From Chionoecetes opilio (lineage: Eukaryota > Arthropoda > Malacostraca > Decapoda > Majidae): a DNA stretch of 64,000 nt. A model generated the notes under the pieces. The model did no database searches. It was given only the letters and a program-made list of their open reading frames with translations, and was not told the origin of the DNA. Within the stretch, counting starts at the first letter, position 1, and every line of letters starts with the position of its first letter. Positions 1 to 13,930 of this stretch are shown one piece after another. The position numbers and the translations under genes were made by a program. The stretch spans positions 80,001 to 144,000 of the forward strand of contig JACEEZ010009391.1 of the NCBI GenBank assembly GCA_016584305.1, in the 5' to 3' direction.

Positions 1-209
1 CTCTTTCCACGGTGAATTTTATTCATTAACTTTCTATATAGGCTCTCTATTAATAGCTCATAACTTCTTACCTACGTGATGAGATACGTACAATATTATG
101 AAATACTGGAATTAACAAAGACAGGATGAGATTATCATCATAAGCGAAAGTTCAGACGAATGTCAACTTTCTTAAACGGATGTTTATAGGAGCGGAAACT
201 GAACTATGT

Positions 210-520
<311 letters not shown>

Positions 521-577
521 TTGTAATTCACCCAAAGCCTTGATCATGCACTTGACAGGCGACCACCAACTGTAACC

Positions 578-660
578 CTCCTGGAAAGATTGATTTTGAT
601 TTAATGCCAAAAAAAAGGGGAATGTGCCAGACATCAGAGGTCATATGGCACCCTCCTGGA
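578..660 (+). repeat. Interspersed repeat fragment (TTTAATGCCAAA family)
   Basis: The string GATTTAATGCCAAA followed closely by GAATGTGCCAGACA recurs at about 21157-21197, inside an unrelated minisatellite. This makes it a dispersed repeat, possibly the 3' end of a LINE or SINE with a TTGA-type tail. The family is not assigned. Confidence 0.4.
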
Positions 661-730
661 AAGAGCTTATAAAGAGCTCATAAAGATCGATCTTTGGATA
701 AAGCTGCGACCGCTCACATCCCTAGCTTTC

Positions 731-848
731 CCTTGCTCAAGGGGGATAGTAATTGCCCTGATTTGTCAATCAAAAATCCCCTGAGCGGGGATTGAAAGCG
801 AGACCACAGATTAACGCGCAATGTTCTTAACCACTGTGCCATACAACA
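731..848 (-). mobile_element. Probable tRNA-derived SINE fragment
   Basis: The reverse complement contains TGGCACAGTGGTTAAGAAC, a good A-box and D-arm, followed about 40 bases later by a weak B-box-like stretch ending in CAATCCCCGCTCAG. No intact cloverleaf can be folded, so a degraded SINE head fits better than a tRNA gene. Confidence 0.45.
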
Positions 849-1499
849 TGATACAAGCATAGTGTGTGTGTGTGGTAGACTTTGCTGCCATAAGGGTAAG
901 AGTTGGTCGACAATTACTAAAACATGTAAAAGAAATTACACTGCGACATAATGGTGACAAGAGTAAAACTTTGCTACACATCATTTGGTATAATAACTGA
1001 AAACAACAATTTAAGTTCTCATTACAATCGATACCAGAGCGATTTAGTTTTCATTTTCACAACCGGAGACTTCCCGAGAGCTGTGATAATAGGAAAGGAG
1101 GTAACCCTGCAAGATAAATAATGAAGAGAAACGTAAAACCTAAAGCCGATAGCTGACATGATAAATCTTGAAAGGTTGTATCATAGGAAGAAACTTACAA
1201 GGGCTGTACACTTGGTTGTCCATATATCATTTTGGAACTGGAAAAAAACTTTGCTTCTACTTCCTAGGCGGCCTTTTACTCTCTGTAGATGGGATCGTCC
1301 ATACAAAATTTCTCTTCAGCACAAGAGTGAACACAACATTCATTTGAAGGGAGAAACTAGGGTATTGATGGATAAAAGAATTGTTTTTTATATATTTTTT
1401 TTGTGGAGCATAGAAGAAGCACACTGCATCTACAAATCCCTGCGCTTTATGGTACTATTACACCAAATCAAAGCTTACGCATAGATTAATTGTGCTATG

Positions 1500-1850
1500 T
1501 GTGCCACGTTTACTGCCTGTTGACAAGGTTATCAAAGGAGATGTAGGAAAAGTTCTTACGGCTAGTAATCAGGGTAGAACAAGAAGTAACGGATTCAAAC
1601 TGGAAAAACGTAGATTTGAAGAATAAAAAATAGGGAGAAACTGGTTCATAAACAGGGTGGTAAATTATTGGAATGGACTCATGCAGTTATGCAGGTATTT
1701 AATATAGTGCGGAGTCAATAGGGAACTTTAAAATGAAGCTAGACAATTTCATGGATGGGCCCGGGATGAGAGGTGGATGTAGGTAGTGTTAAGTAACAGG
1801 AACTACCACGTGTAGGTCTCGCGGCCTCTTGTAGCTTCCTTATTTTCTTA

Positions 1851-1853
<3 letters not shown>
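1500..1853 (+). mobile_element. 3' end of a CR1/L2-type LINE
   Basis: With frameshifts and stops, the + strand reads TRSNGFKLEKRRF, then GRNWFINRVVNYWN, then GNFKMKLDNFMD. This is the order of the C-terminal tail that follows the reverse transcriptase in CR1/L2-clade LINEs (..S.KL.K...R....F..RVV..WN.L......SFK..LD). It is followed by a 3' untranslated end with TACCACGTGTAGGTCTCGCG and a TTCTTAT-type tail. The same 3' end recurs at 15148-15226 (- strand) and 32885-32973. This is a dead, 5'-truncated copy. Confidence 0.65.
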
Positions 1854-2250
<397 letters not shown>

Positions 2251-2384
2251 CCCCCCCACACCCCTAGTGTTCTTATGTTATCAAAGGGTTCATACAGGCT
2301 GTTCACGCTAACGTTGCTGTAACGCTGCACCTCATCCGCTTGGGGACACCACCTCATGATAGCTGTGGATGAAGTATTGCATTA

Positions 2385-2540
2385 TCAATTAACATCATTA
2401 TCATTATTATCATTGTTATTATTATGGTTATTACTACTATCATTATTATAATTGCTCTTCTTCTTATTATTATCAAATTACTATTTTTAATGATATTGAT
2501 GATAATAATTAACAGTATCATCATTGTCATTATCATGGAT
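2385..2540. repeat. ATT/ATC-rich low-complexity tract
   Basis: An interrupted trinucleotide-type tract of TTA/ATC/ATT. The flanking stretch 2541-3289 shows CCACCA-rich low complexity and no gene I can support. Confidence 0.7.
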
Positions 2541-3289
2541 GTTTTTATAACCACACTCACACCATACTCACGTAGCACCACTGATCTTCGCCTAATTTTT
2601 ATCTGACACATCACCACTCCTGTCACGGTGTCACCACCACCGCCATCGCCACCACCACTACCACGCCCACCACCCACCCCACCACACTGCTCCCTCTGAC
2701 AGCTGTTGGGGCACTGGGCGTGGGCGTGACAGCGGGCGTGGTGCTGGATGCAGACGTATGAGGGTGATATGTGGTGGTGGGCGGTGATGTTACTTGGCCT
2801 TGGGGTGGTAGATTCTGGCAATAAGGTTCAGGAGCAGAGGCTGTGGAGTCGGATAGCCTCGTGACCCTGCAAGAGGCACCTGCTGGCGTGGTGACGGTGG
2901 TGTTTCTCCATTTGGAGGAGCCGTGACCCACCACACTGAGGCTACGAAGACTCCGAGCCTCTGTGCTGCTACGATAACATGCCTTGATGCACCCGCCATA
3001 CCTCAGCCAAAAATAAAGGGTGTAAGAGTTAAATTTATCTAGTATTTTCGCCCCCATTGCCATCTCCCCCCACTCCTTTACTCTTGGCGAGCAGTGATCC
3101 TGCTGAGGCTGAGGTGACATGGGAAACCATGCTGTGTGCTTTCTTGCCCTTCCATCCTCCGCCACAAGACTTACTCCCTGGAACCCTTCACTCAGAGGGT
3201 ACACATAAACATTTGGGTACATTTGAGTCTCCTCGCTCACGTGTTCGCTGTTTCCGATCGTGTTGATGGTTCGCATGGTCCCTTCAGAC

Positions 3290-3580
3290 CAAGGGCGTAG
3301 CCAGAGGAGGGGCCAATGGGGCCATGCCCCCCCCCAATTCAACACATCTACTTTAGGAGTGTATGGTATAATTTCATCAATTTTACTATATTGAATATCA
3401 TGCAAAGAACCAATAAATGACCCCCCATAGGGCTCAATATGCCCCCAATTAAGCGATATCTTCAAAAAAATTCTCTGGGGTGCTTCCAGCGCCTCCCAGA
3501 CCCCCAGCTGATAAGCCACCCACACCTCAACCATCATTGGGAGGTGGCCCCCCCAATTATTTTTCCTGGCTACGCCCTTG
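3290..3580. mobile_element. 291-bp MITE with CAAGGGCGTAGCCAG ends
   Basis: A perfect 15-bp terminal inverted repeat, CAAGGGCGTAGCCAG, lies at 3290-3304 and inverted at 3566-3580. The regions just inside are rich in GGGGCC/GGCCCC. No clear target-site duplication is visible. The termini resemble those at 24904-25681 and 43844-44424. Confidence 0.7.
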
Positions 3581-3589
3581 TGTAATGCC

Positions 3590-5320
3590 CATTATTCGGG
3601 AGATGACAGTATGAGAATTATTATTATAAAATTCCCAAGTTATGTCTTGTAAGTAATTCTTTTTCTCAGTTTCACATATGACTCATCGTATTTCTTTCTT
3701 TCCGCCATCTTTTCGCATCAGTTTGGCCATCCTAGACGCCATTTTGTTCTATCTTCTTTCGTTCTTTCACTTCCTCTCTTCCGACACCCCCTTGTGCGAG
3801 GAAAGTTCCGTGGAATAATTATTCTGCGATCAGTCATAACTAACGTATTCCATTCTTTTCTTTCTTTCCAAACCATCTTCTCAGATTTAGGAACCCTCCT
3901 AAAATCCTCATGGCTTTCAAAATAATCCCTATCGTTATCGGTTATGGTCATATATGGGCGGTGTAATAATGATACACGCTAAAATGAAAGCCTGCCAAAG
4001 TTCTAAACACGATTTCCATACCACTCCACTCTGAAATAGGTGTTCGGATTGTCGACATTACATATAAAACCATCCTTCGTGTATATTAGATTAAAGACAT
4101 TAAAAATTTTTTAAAATTCAAAGAAAGCCAGTTTGTTTAGGGCCCGGCCCCTCTTCGGGGGATACGGAGTTTTCATTACTTAAATGGGTTGGGTTCGGGA
4201 TTAAAAGTTTTTCATTTAAGGTCACGGGTGGGGATTTTCCAAACAAGTTCCTTTTTTTGGTGCGGAAACCCGAAAGGGCAGGGAGTCTTTTGTTCTCTCT
4301 GCGCTCTTAAAGGGGTAAGACATCTCCCCCCGGGTCCGGGGGTTTTTTTTCCCTTAGTATTACATTTTAATATTTCTTAAAAATATATAGGTACAGTTCA
4401 GTGTCACTAAGGATAGATTTTCCCCCCACCCCTTAAAAGGGGATAAACAAAAAATGATTGTTTCTTTCTGCGCTCTAAAGGGCCGCTCTTAAAGGGTTTG
4501 GGCGCGAAACCTCCTCAAACGGCCACATGGCCCCTTTTTACTGAAACACTTTAAACACGTCTGCCATTTTTTTTTCTTACTGATACCTATTTTCCATGTG
4601 TGATTTTAAATATTAAGTGGGTAGGGAAACCTAGTGTAGGGCAATTCCCTGAATATTTAATTCTAGGAAGGAGATTTATGCTCATTGGGATTTTTATCTC
4701 ATAATTTGGGGAAAATTCCCCTACGTCGGGGTGTGAAGTAAAGGGTTTCTTTTTCCCGAGTGGGTTTTCCCCCGGTATAGTTTTAAACCCATATGTGAAG
4801 TTTGATTCAAGTGAGAGATTTTCCCTGTCCCCAAAAAAAAATAGGATTTTCATTTAAAAAAATAGTTTGTGTTTTTTTATGAAAACCCAGGTGATTATTC
4901 TGTATTGGGAAAAATTAATTCCCCCCCACTTCCAAGGGGTCCAAGCCTTTATTCGGAAAACCCCCTCGTACCAACCCCGACTCCAAGACCCAATCTAATA
5001 TTAATTTTAAAATCTAAGTGCCCCGGGAGTAATTAGTGAAAAAACTCGTCAGGGCTGGGGGGCACCCAAATCCCAAAACCCAAAAACCCTTTTAATTACC
5101 CTTTTCCCCCTTAAGTATACCCCCCCTTTTTCATTTACTCTCCGTAGTGAGAAGGGGTTTAAAAACTAAAATTTCAATAGTGAATTTCAAAAAGCCTAAG
5201 TTAAACCTCCATTAAAAATTTGTAATTTTTTATAAAAATCATCCCCAAAAGTATAATTCAAGAAAACGTTGCCCAGTCATAAAACCCCCATCCCAGTGAC
5301 CCCCAATTTCAAAAACAAAA
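3590..5320. repeat. Duplicated segment, copy 1 (accurate, then error-rich)
   Basis: This matches 11734-13415 in the same order and orientation. Shared landmarks include GGGAGATGAC, TCTCAGTTTCACATATGA, GACGCCA, the GTGCGAGGAAAGTTCCGTGG block and CATCCCAGTGACCCCCAATTTC. It is clean to about 4130, then degrades: homopolymers are expanded relative to copy 2. No gene is visible. It looks like a false duplication by a poorly polished assembly patch. Confidence 0.75.
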
Positions 5321-8300
5321 TGGGGGATTAGCGGTGGGTTATTATTTCCTACAAAAAAAACAGAATATCACCTTGGGCAAGTAGCTGAAAAGATTTAAAA
5401 ATTCAGAAAAAAATGTAAAAAGGGTTTCATTGGTGGGACACAGTCAAATTCCCAAACATTCGACGCCCCAGGACCGGAAAATTTTAAGTTTTTTAAAAAA
5501 AACCGGGAGGAAAAGAAAATTTCCTTTTCTCAGAGGAAAGGCTGAAAAATTTGTCCTGGAATGGCCAAATGATTTGTGCTTTTTGGGGTTGGGTAGAAAA
5601 CGATATTCCCGGACGGAAATAGATCCCGGTTCTTTGCTGACCCCTATCAAAAAAATTTAGCGCACAAAGAGGGGAAATTGTGAGGCGGAAAGTGGCATTG
5701 TTAAATAAAACCCAAAAAATCTTTCTGAAAGGGACCCATTAACACAAAAAAAATTACAAAAAAGTGAAAAAACCTTCGAAAACAAAAGAAAAAAAGCACG
5801 CAGGCCCAAAAAACCAAAAATAAATTAAATTTTAAATTTTACATCCTGTACGTAAACACCTTGGCATCCGCCCGGGGTTCATTGGATAGATGAGGGGAGA
5901 GAAAAAGAAAAATAAAAAATTTAAGGGAACATTAATCAGGGGCCACCGGGAAATGAATAAAAACCAAAAACGGGGAGAATCACCCTTGGTCCCCAGGGGA
6001 AAACCCCGAGGTCCCCTGTTAGTGGCCGACGGAACAGGGAGAATCAAATTTTTCTACCTGTATTAAAAGAAGTTTTTCTCCGACGGAACCCATGATTTGG
6101 GGATGAAAAACCATTTTCGGGGGTTTTAAAAGGGAGGAGGAAAAAGGGAAAAAACGGAAGTAGAAGCACACCCAAGAGCTAGAAATTTTAGTGGAGGATT
6201 TAAAAAAGAAACAAAAAAAAAAAAGGGGGCCCCCTTTCCCCTTTGCCCTTCCATCACCCCAGGGATAGCATGAAAAAAACCAAAAAATAAAACCCTTTTC
6301 GAAAATTTCTAAATTATCCACGGATAGCGTGAAAGGGGATTTAAAACCTCGAGTACCGGGAAAGGGGAATTACTCAATGCAAGGCCTTGACGCAAGGGCC
6401 CCCCGACTCCAAATGTTTTAAAATTAATTGAACAATGTAGCTCAAGGGGAAGAAACGCCCATCCCAAAAATTCCCCAAAAGGGAGGGTTTGTCCAGAATT
6501 CTAAATTTTAAATTTCCAAAATATAAAGGGAAAAACCAAAAAAGGTAAAAAACATGGTGGGCTTTTAAAAATTTTTTTCCGTAAACCGAGTTCACCCCCA
6601 AAAGGAGTGTTGATAGAGCCTGGCAAGAGTTTGGAGGCAATTTTTTATGACTGGGGGGGGAACTCCTCAAGCGTTCACCCCCGTTTTTTTTGTAAAACAG
6701 CGGGGGATCGGGGGGGGGGGGGGGAAAAAAACTCCCAAAAAAAAAAAATTCCCCCGACAGAGATAAGACAAAAAAGAAAAAAGGGTGGTAGGGAAATCCC
6801 CAATACATCGCGAAAAAAAAATTAGGGGGGGTTTCCCCGATGAAGGATACCCCCCAAAAAGAAATTCCTAGCCCGCTTTCAAAACACGAGCGGCAGTACG
6901 GAAAAGCAGCCCGACACAAAGGATCAAATGATTCCCAAACCCCCAAGGGGGTAAAGGGGAAAGGAAACGGGGGGAGGGAGGCGAAAGCACACACTTTCCT
7001 CCCCAACCCAAAAACCCAACCAAGACAAAAAGTAGAGGGTTTAAAAAAAACAAACCCCAAGAATTAAAGGTCAGTTTGGCCCAAGCGAAAAAAAGAAAAA
7101 TCACCCCCCCCCACGCGAGGGGCTTCACGGGGGGGAAACATTCACGAAAAAAATATTGCGCTTATTGTCAGTCCCCCAACGCATAACCTTCCGGAGTGCG
7201 GGAGAAAACCTCCACCAGGTATTGTTTCGACTGTCGCAAACCCGGTTGTCGGAGAGGAGATCAAAAAAGCCCGGACGTCCCCCAGGCAAGTAGTCTTCAA
7301 ACAGCCCCATTTCAAACTCAAAACCCTTAGAAAATCATTTTGGGACTAGATGGTGAGATATTTCCCCCATACCACGAAAAATAAAAAAAGGGGGAAAAAT
7401 AACAAAAAGGGATAGTGGACACAGGGAGTGGTATATTTTAAATTTCCAAAAAAAAGTACACCCAAAACGGATTGGGGGGGAAAAAAAACCTAAAGACGGA
7501 ATCCCCCCCATCTCGTCGGGATCACAGACCCCCCGTTAAAAAACCCCGGGCCCATGATAGGGCAAAAAATTAAAATTTTCCGGTGAGGGGAAAAAATTTT
7601 AAAAAGGGGGGTTTTCCCCTTTTATCCCAGATTTTACCCTCAACGGCGATTTATTTTTGGGGTTGTGCCCTTCTCACAAAAGCCCCCCTTACCTGGGAGG
7701 GAAAAAAAGTAGAGCCATGCGTTTGGGGGGACCCCCCCCATCCCGTAAAATCACATCCGTGAAAAGGAAACAAAATCAAAAAAAATCCTACTAAACCCGG
7801 GGGAAAGGGGCGGAAACAAAAAAAAGAAACCTTTCCAAATAATTTTTCTCCCCCTGAAAAAAATAAAGCTTACCATTCGGGTTTCAGGCGGGGTTAACGG
7901 GGAATGAGTCACCGGTTCTAACCTTTTTGTCTCCCCGGGGGGAAAAGATTAGTAAAAAATAGTTACCCTTCGTGGACAAGTGTGGGCCCAAAAAAATTTT
8001 AAAAAATTTACATTCCCTTCCCCAAAATCCCAAAAAAGGGAAAAAAATTTTATGAAAAGGGGCATTTTACTTGGGTCGTACGACACAGGGGAAAATTTCC
8101 CCTTTCACGCCCCCAAAAAATTAATTTTTTCAGAAGTCCCAAGATTTAAATCCCGGTCAAGGGAAAAACGCACACCCCAAAAAGGAAACCGTCCCCAAAG
8201 GTTAAAAAATTTAAAATCAAGGGAAAAAAAATGGAAACACCTGCTTTTTCAGAAAACAAGAATTACAGCAAGTAATTCTCAAAATGACCGCTTTTCATCC

Positions 8301-11300
8301 TAGTTTAAAAATAAAATTGGGTCTCAAAAACTGGCCCTCCGGCCCCACATAAAGGTGGATGACCCTCAGCCCAGTGGGAGGACCCCCTTATCGGATCCAG
8401 AAAAAGCCAAGGAGAAAATTTTCACATATGTGCAAGATATGGAAAAAAGAAATACATAGAAAAGTCCAGGGGCCCCGCATGGTTATCCCCCGATGTATTG
8501 GTAAAAAACCCAGAGGGGAGTAAGAGAATGTGTCTAGAACTATCGACACAAAATAAAATCTCCCCACCGACATCTATCCCCTTCCACGGGGGGGGGGAAA
8601 AAAAAAAAATTGGCCCGAAAAAAGCCGCAGGAAAAAAGTTTTATGTCCCCTTTAGACAGCGCAAACCCTTTTTCCAGATTACTAGACGACAAAAATTTCG
8701 CGATCTGACCACTTTCAGCGACGGTGTACCCTTTTATCGTTTTGCGCCCCACCATTCGGGCCCTTAAAAATGCTCACCCCCGGGTATTTTTCCCGGCGAA
8801 TGGTTCAGTCTTTTAAATCCCCTCCTTCCCGAAAGGGGTGGGTAAAAAAAATACCTAGACGAAAATTTTATGGGCTCCTACGTTTCCTTTTTCTTTTGGA
8901 AAAATCTGAATCAACTCTTCGAAGTCCTTATACCAAGGGGGGGAAAATCAACCTCAGTAAATGTTTCCTTTTGGGCTTAAAGAAGTCACTTTTCTCGGTC
9001 ATCGGATTCGGCCGAAAGGGAAATAAACCGGGGCCTAAAAAACGTGGGGAAACCGTTTCAAAAATGAAAGCTCCAAAAATGTAAAAGGGAAAATTTTGAC
9101 GGTTCTTTGGGATGTGTGGTTTTTATAGGAAGCAAGTTCCCTCGTTCGCGAAAAATTTCAGCTACTTACAAATTTAAAAAAGAGCTCCGGGCACTTTCAC
9201 CGGACGGGGGAAAGGCAAAAACGTGTTGAACATCTAAGGGCGTGCCTGATAAATTTCAAACCCGTCCGGGAAGGGCCAAAAAAAATTTATGAACCTTTCA
9301 TCCTCATACAGACGCGAGTAACATCACGTCGGAGGAAATTCTAAGTCCAAAATTTAGTCAAAAAGGGTTTAAATTGCCCCATTGGGGATTTCTCCAAAAA
9401 AATGAAACCTTGCGAGAAAAGTTACTCCGGACCGGGCAAAGAAGCGTTGGCCCCTTTTGTGCCCCACTTGTAGAAATTTTTATCATTATCTATGGGGCCC
9501 CAAAAATTTTCAATTTTCACGGATTAACCCAAATTTCACAGTATTTTTAAAAAGAAAACTAAAAACTCCTCGAATGGGGGCCAGGTGGATCCCAGAGAAA
9601 GCGCCGAATATAGTTTTGAGATTAAATACCGAAAGGCCCGAGATAACTTTTGTCGCGGGGCCATCTGTCGGCCCTCCCGGGGGATTTAAACCCCCCGCCC
9701 CAATTTTCATGGTTGGGGGCTCACCCCAACCCCAATTTATTCTCGCCAAAGGGAAAAAACCCGTGTGGAAAGAGTTTGGGGGGAGTATTGGGGGGAGGAA
9801 GGTCCCTTCAAAAGATACCGAAAACCCCCTTTTTGGGTCAGTTTACGGTTAAAAAAATGACATACATATTATGTTCGAGAAAAAAATGATGGGAGCCTAC
9901 ATATGTCCTTTATAATTCCTTTTGTAGTATGAACCCGGTTTTCGCTCTTCACCCGGGCATGGTTATCAGGTCACTTAGGACAAAAAAAAAACCACAAGAA
10001 AAACCCCCAGGAACTGTACTATTGGGCAAATCTTAAAGTAGAGGGTTTGAGGGATGTCAAAAAATTGTGTAACTTGCCAGAGGTTCAAAAGGGAAATAAA
10101 GGGTTACAACAACCCTGGAAGGAATTTCCCCCAGTAGATAAACCTTTAGGGAAAAAAATAGGGATAGACCTTTACTGAATTTGGGAGCAGGAGAAAAAAG
10201 GTTTTCCGTTTGTTTATGGGCGGTAGGGCGATCATTAAAAATAGGTTTTTTAGGTTCTTCCCCCTTAAAAAACCCAAAAAACCCCTCCAAAAATTTATTT
10301 AAAACCATTTTGGCAGTACCTGGCGGACTAGGGAAAACCCCGCAAAAATCGGTTTTGGGGCAACGGAGGGGGGTTCACCGCCGGGAGTTCCGCAGTTTTG
10401 CACCCCAACCCCCAAATCACTCTTTGCTATACGACCCCCTATCACCCCCAAGGGGAAAATTTGGGGCCCCAGAGGTGCCCCAGGACCCCCGAAGTCAGTC
10501 CCCCTGACCCCGTGTCAAAGGGCACCCCCTTTAGTTGGGCCCCCGTTGTTTCCGCCGTGCCAAATCACTATGAATCAAGCGGTACACACCTCCACCCGGA
10601 CCAAAAAAAACCCTATTTCGCTTTCTTTTCTCGTAAAGCCCCCAGGCTTTTTGGAGCAGCTTACCCGACGTCGGGGAGAACAAGATGACTGGGGGTGGGA
10701 ACCCCCCAATCCGCGAGGAAAGCATTTTGAAAATGTCGCGTGGGACAGGGGCGTCGCAAAAAAGAAAAACGGAAAAAATCAAGTTTGGGGGAGGTAGGAG
10801 CCGGTATGGGTCAGAAAAGAGACCACAATACCAGGCACATGCCCCTAAAATCAATGTGAAAAGGGTGGGGTTCCCATCGAAATGGTGGAAAATACGTTGG
10901 GTGGGGGCTCATACGTGGTAGAAAATTTTCACAAAAAAAAACAAGTACAAAAAAGCTGGGGCCCAAAAAAGTGAAGCCTTATTGGCAGTGAAAAAAGTGG
11001 TTAGTAGAACCCGGGGGAGGGGGGTCCTACAACCCGACCCGGGGGACGAGCAAATTTGGGCCCCCCCCGGTTTGGAGACCTCCTAAAAGGCCCCCTTGAG
11101 GAAAAAATGAATGGTTTTATTTTTTTTTTTTATAATTAAGATGTGTTAGGAATTTTACTGAGTCCCCCGAGGTGAGGTTGTGTCAGACAATGAAACCAAA
11201 ATTTTGGTTTAGGAGGTTTCTCATTTTTTAGGGAAAGTCGGAGCGTCTGGTTTCCACGGGCTTTAAACCTTTTTTCAGTGGGAGGAGATTTTTTAAATTT

Positions 11301-11733
11301 GGGTTTGTAGTAATACGCGACCCCACTTTACAGTCAACCAGCTTGCCCCCGGGTTTGGGGGGGATTTCAGGAACCCGTTTGGGGTTTATCAAATTTTCCC
11401 GAGGGTTTTCCGGGGGGCCTCTGGGAATATCCCCTTTTCCCGAGAAAAACGGACTAAGTCAAGGTTGGGCGGGGCAAGTCATTACCCCGGATCAGGTTTG
11501 GGTGGGATTTCTTTCCTTTTATTGGATTTTTGTGTAATCTAAACACAAACAGACCCCGTTTTTAAAGAACAGAAGAATTTCCATTAAATTCACTCTAAAT
11601 TGTTTCCCCTACACACTTCCCCCTTTTACGCAGTTTTAAAAAAGGAAACCTGATCCGTAAGTTTTTTCTTTGATACCATAGGAAATTTTAATTTTTTCCC
11701 GGGGGAATAGACGGGTTAATGCAACCCCCTTGG
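5321..11733. other. Low-accuracy sequence; no gene supported
   Basis: The stretch is saturated with runs of four to ten identical bases of all four types, at a density not seen in the clean flanks. Where comparable sequence exists in the adjoining duplicated segments, it carries inserted bases. All reading frames are short and none has a recognisable domain. Frames cannot be trusted here, so genes may be hidden. Confidence 0.75.
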
Positions 11734-13415
11734 GAGATGACCGTATTTTAGGGAAAAATTTTTATTATAAAAATTCCCCCAAAATTATGTCTTAAGTAAT
11801 TTTTTTCTCAGTTTCACATATGATCATCGTATTTCTTTTTTTCCCCCATCTTTTCGATCGTTTGGCCATTAGACGCCAATTTTTTTCTATCTTTTTTCGT
11901 TCTTTTCCCTTTCCCCTCTTCCCACACCCCCTTGTGCGAGGAAAGTTCCGTGGAATAATTTTTCTGCGATTTAGTAAAAAAAACCCTATCCATTCTTTTT
12001 TTTCTTTCCAAAAACCCCTTCTCAGATTTAGGAACCCCCCTTTAAAAACCTCATGGCTTTCAAAATAATCCCTATCGTTACGGTTTGGTCAATATGGGCG
12101 GGGGTTTTTAATAAAAGATACACGCTAAAATGAAAACCTGCCAAAGTTCTAAACACGATTTCCATACCACTCCCCTCTGAAATAGGTGTTTGGATTGTCG
12201 GGGCATTACATATTAAAAAAACCCTCCTTCCCTGTTTTATTAGATTAAAGGGCATTAAATTCTCTTTCATCAAAATAGCCCGTTTGTAAGGGCCCGGGCC
12301 CCCTTTTGGGGGGAAAGCGAGTTTCATTATTTAAAAATTTGGGTTTGGGGAATTAAAAAGTGTTCATTAAAGGGCACGGTGAGACTTTTTCCCAAAAAAA
12401 GTTCCTTTTTTTGGGGCGGAAAGCCGCAGGGAAAGGTCATTTTTCTCTCTTCGCTCTTCAAGGTAAGAAATCTGCCCCGGGCTCCGGTGGTTTTTTTTCC
12501 CCTTTGTAATTACATCATATATTTCTAATAAAAAATATAGGTACAGTTAGTGTCACAAAAGGGATAGAGTTCCGCCCCTCCTTAAAGTGATATTAACGAA
12601 ATGATTGTTCTTTCGCGTCTTCAAGCGCTCTTCAAGGTTGGCGCGAAACCTCCTCAAACGGGCCCCCAAAGGTCCTTTTCGAAAACATACAACACTGTCT
12701 CGCCATTTTTTTTCTTACAAAATACCTATCTTCCCTGTGTGATTTTTAAATATTAAGTGGTATGTTACCTAGTGTAGGGCAATTCCCTGAATAGTAATTC
12801 TAGTGAAGGAGATTTATGCTCATTAGAGTTTTATCTCATAACTTAGGAAATTCCTACGTCAGGGTGTGAAGTCAAGTTTCTTATTTCCGAGTAGAGTTTT
12901 CTCGGTATAGTGTTAACCCTTATATGCTGAAGATGATCTCAAGTGAGAGACTTACCATGTCACCAAAATAAATAGGATATCATTTACAAATATAGTTCTT
13001 GTGTTATTATGAAAACCCAGGTGATTATTCTGTATTAGGAAAATAATTCCCCACACTTCCAAGAGTCCAAGCCTTATTCGGTATAACCCCTCGTACCAAC
13101 CACGACTACCAAGATCAATCTAATATTAATATTAATCTAACGTGCCCCGGGAGTAATCATAGTGAAATACTCGTCAGGGCTGGTGGCAGCAAATCCCATA
13201 ACCTAAACCTTATTATCCTTTCCCCTTAAGTATACACCCCTTGTTCAGTACTCTCCGTAGTGAGAAGTGGTCAAACTATAATCATATAGTGAAGTCAGAA
13301 GACTAAGTTAAATCCTCCATTCAAGTTGTAATCTTTTATCAAATCATCCCCAAATAGTATAATTCAAGTAACGTTGACCAGTCATAAAACCCCCATACCA
13401 GTGACCCCCAATTTC
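11734..13415. repeat. Duplicated segment, copy 2 (error-rich, then accurate)
   Basis: Second copy of the segment at 3590-5320. Here the first half (to about 12700) is error-rich and the second half is clean, the reverse of copy 1. Clean parts of the two copies together would make one accurate locus. That is what an unresolved patch between two contig ends would give. Confidence 0.75.
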
Positions 13416-13601
13416 AAGCAACACACTTGCTTCAGACACGAGAAGACCACTGAAGCAATCGTTGGCCATAGCGAAGATTGGGACGCCATTAAAAGCTAAT
13501 GTCGGCAGCAGCAGCGGTAGCAATAACGACAAGGGCCTGCTGTACATGGCTGGAGGACACGTACGTTATTGAAGACACAGCCCGTAGGATATACTGCTTA
13601 C

Positions 13602-13626
13602 ACACACACACACACACACACACACA
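13602..13626. repeat. (CA)n microsatellite
   Basis: A run of about 12 CA units directly abuts the SINE head. Another short CA tract (about 13913-13928) follows the SINE tail, so the element may have inserted within a CA repeat or ends in one. Confidence 0.9.
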
Positions 13627-13930
13627 GGGTGGTACTCCATGGTGTAAGGGATAGCACGCTCGGTTCACAACCGAGAAGTCCCGGGTTCGATCCCCGGGCG
13701 GAGCGGAAACAGATGGGTTGTTTCCTTAAAACCCGAGCCCCTGTCCACCCAGCAGTGAATGGGTACCGGGTGTTAGCCGGGGTTTGTGACCTGCTCTCCG
13801 GGGTGCTGGCTTCGGCCAACACTAAGCACTAAGGATGAATGATAAAAAGGTTGATATGGAGACGGGGCCACACGAGCATTGCTCTGGCCCTGTAAAATAC
13901 AACTAGATGAATACACATACACACACATCA
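13627..13930 (+). mobile_element. tRNA-Val(CAC)-derived SINE
   Basis: The 5' 73 bases (13633-13705) fold as a near-complete tRNA. The A box TGGTGTAAGGG is at 13640-13650. The anticodon stem is CTCGG/CCGAG with loop TTCACAA, giving anticodon CAC (valine). The T arm is CCGGG-TTCGATC-CCCGG, and the B box GGTTCGATCCC is at 13684-13694. The acceptor stem does not pair fully. It continues into a body with GTGAATGGGTACCGGGTGTT and a tail with GGGGCCACACGAGCATTGCT, so this is a SINE rather than a tRNA gene. The RNA polymerase III boxes look intact. Confidence 0.8.

Noticed and set aside
2623..3537. Open frame of about 304 codons on the - strand
   Set aside because: It runs through the 291-bp MITE and a CCA-rich tract and has no domain or splice support. 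An exon within 2800-3260 cannot be excluded, but nothing shows it.
13633..13705. Functional tRNA-Val gene
   Set aside because: The acceptor stem does not pair fully, and the sequence continues into a SINE body and tail.
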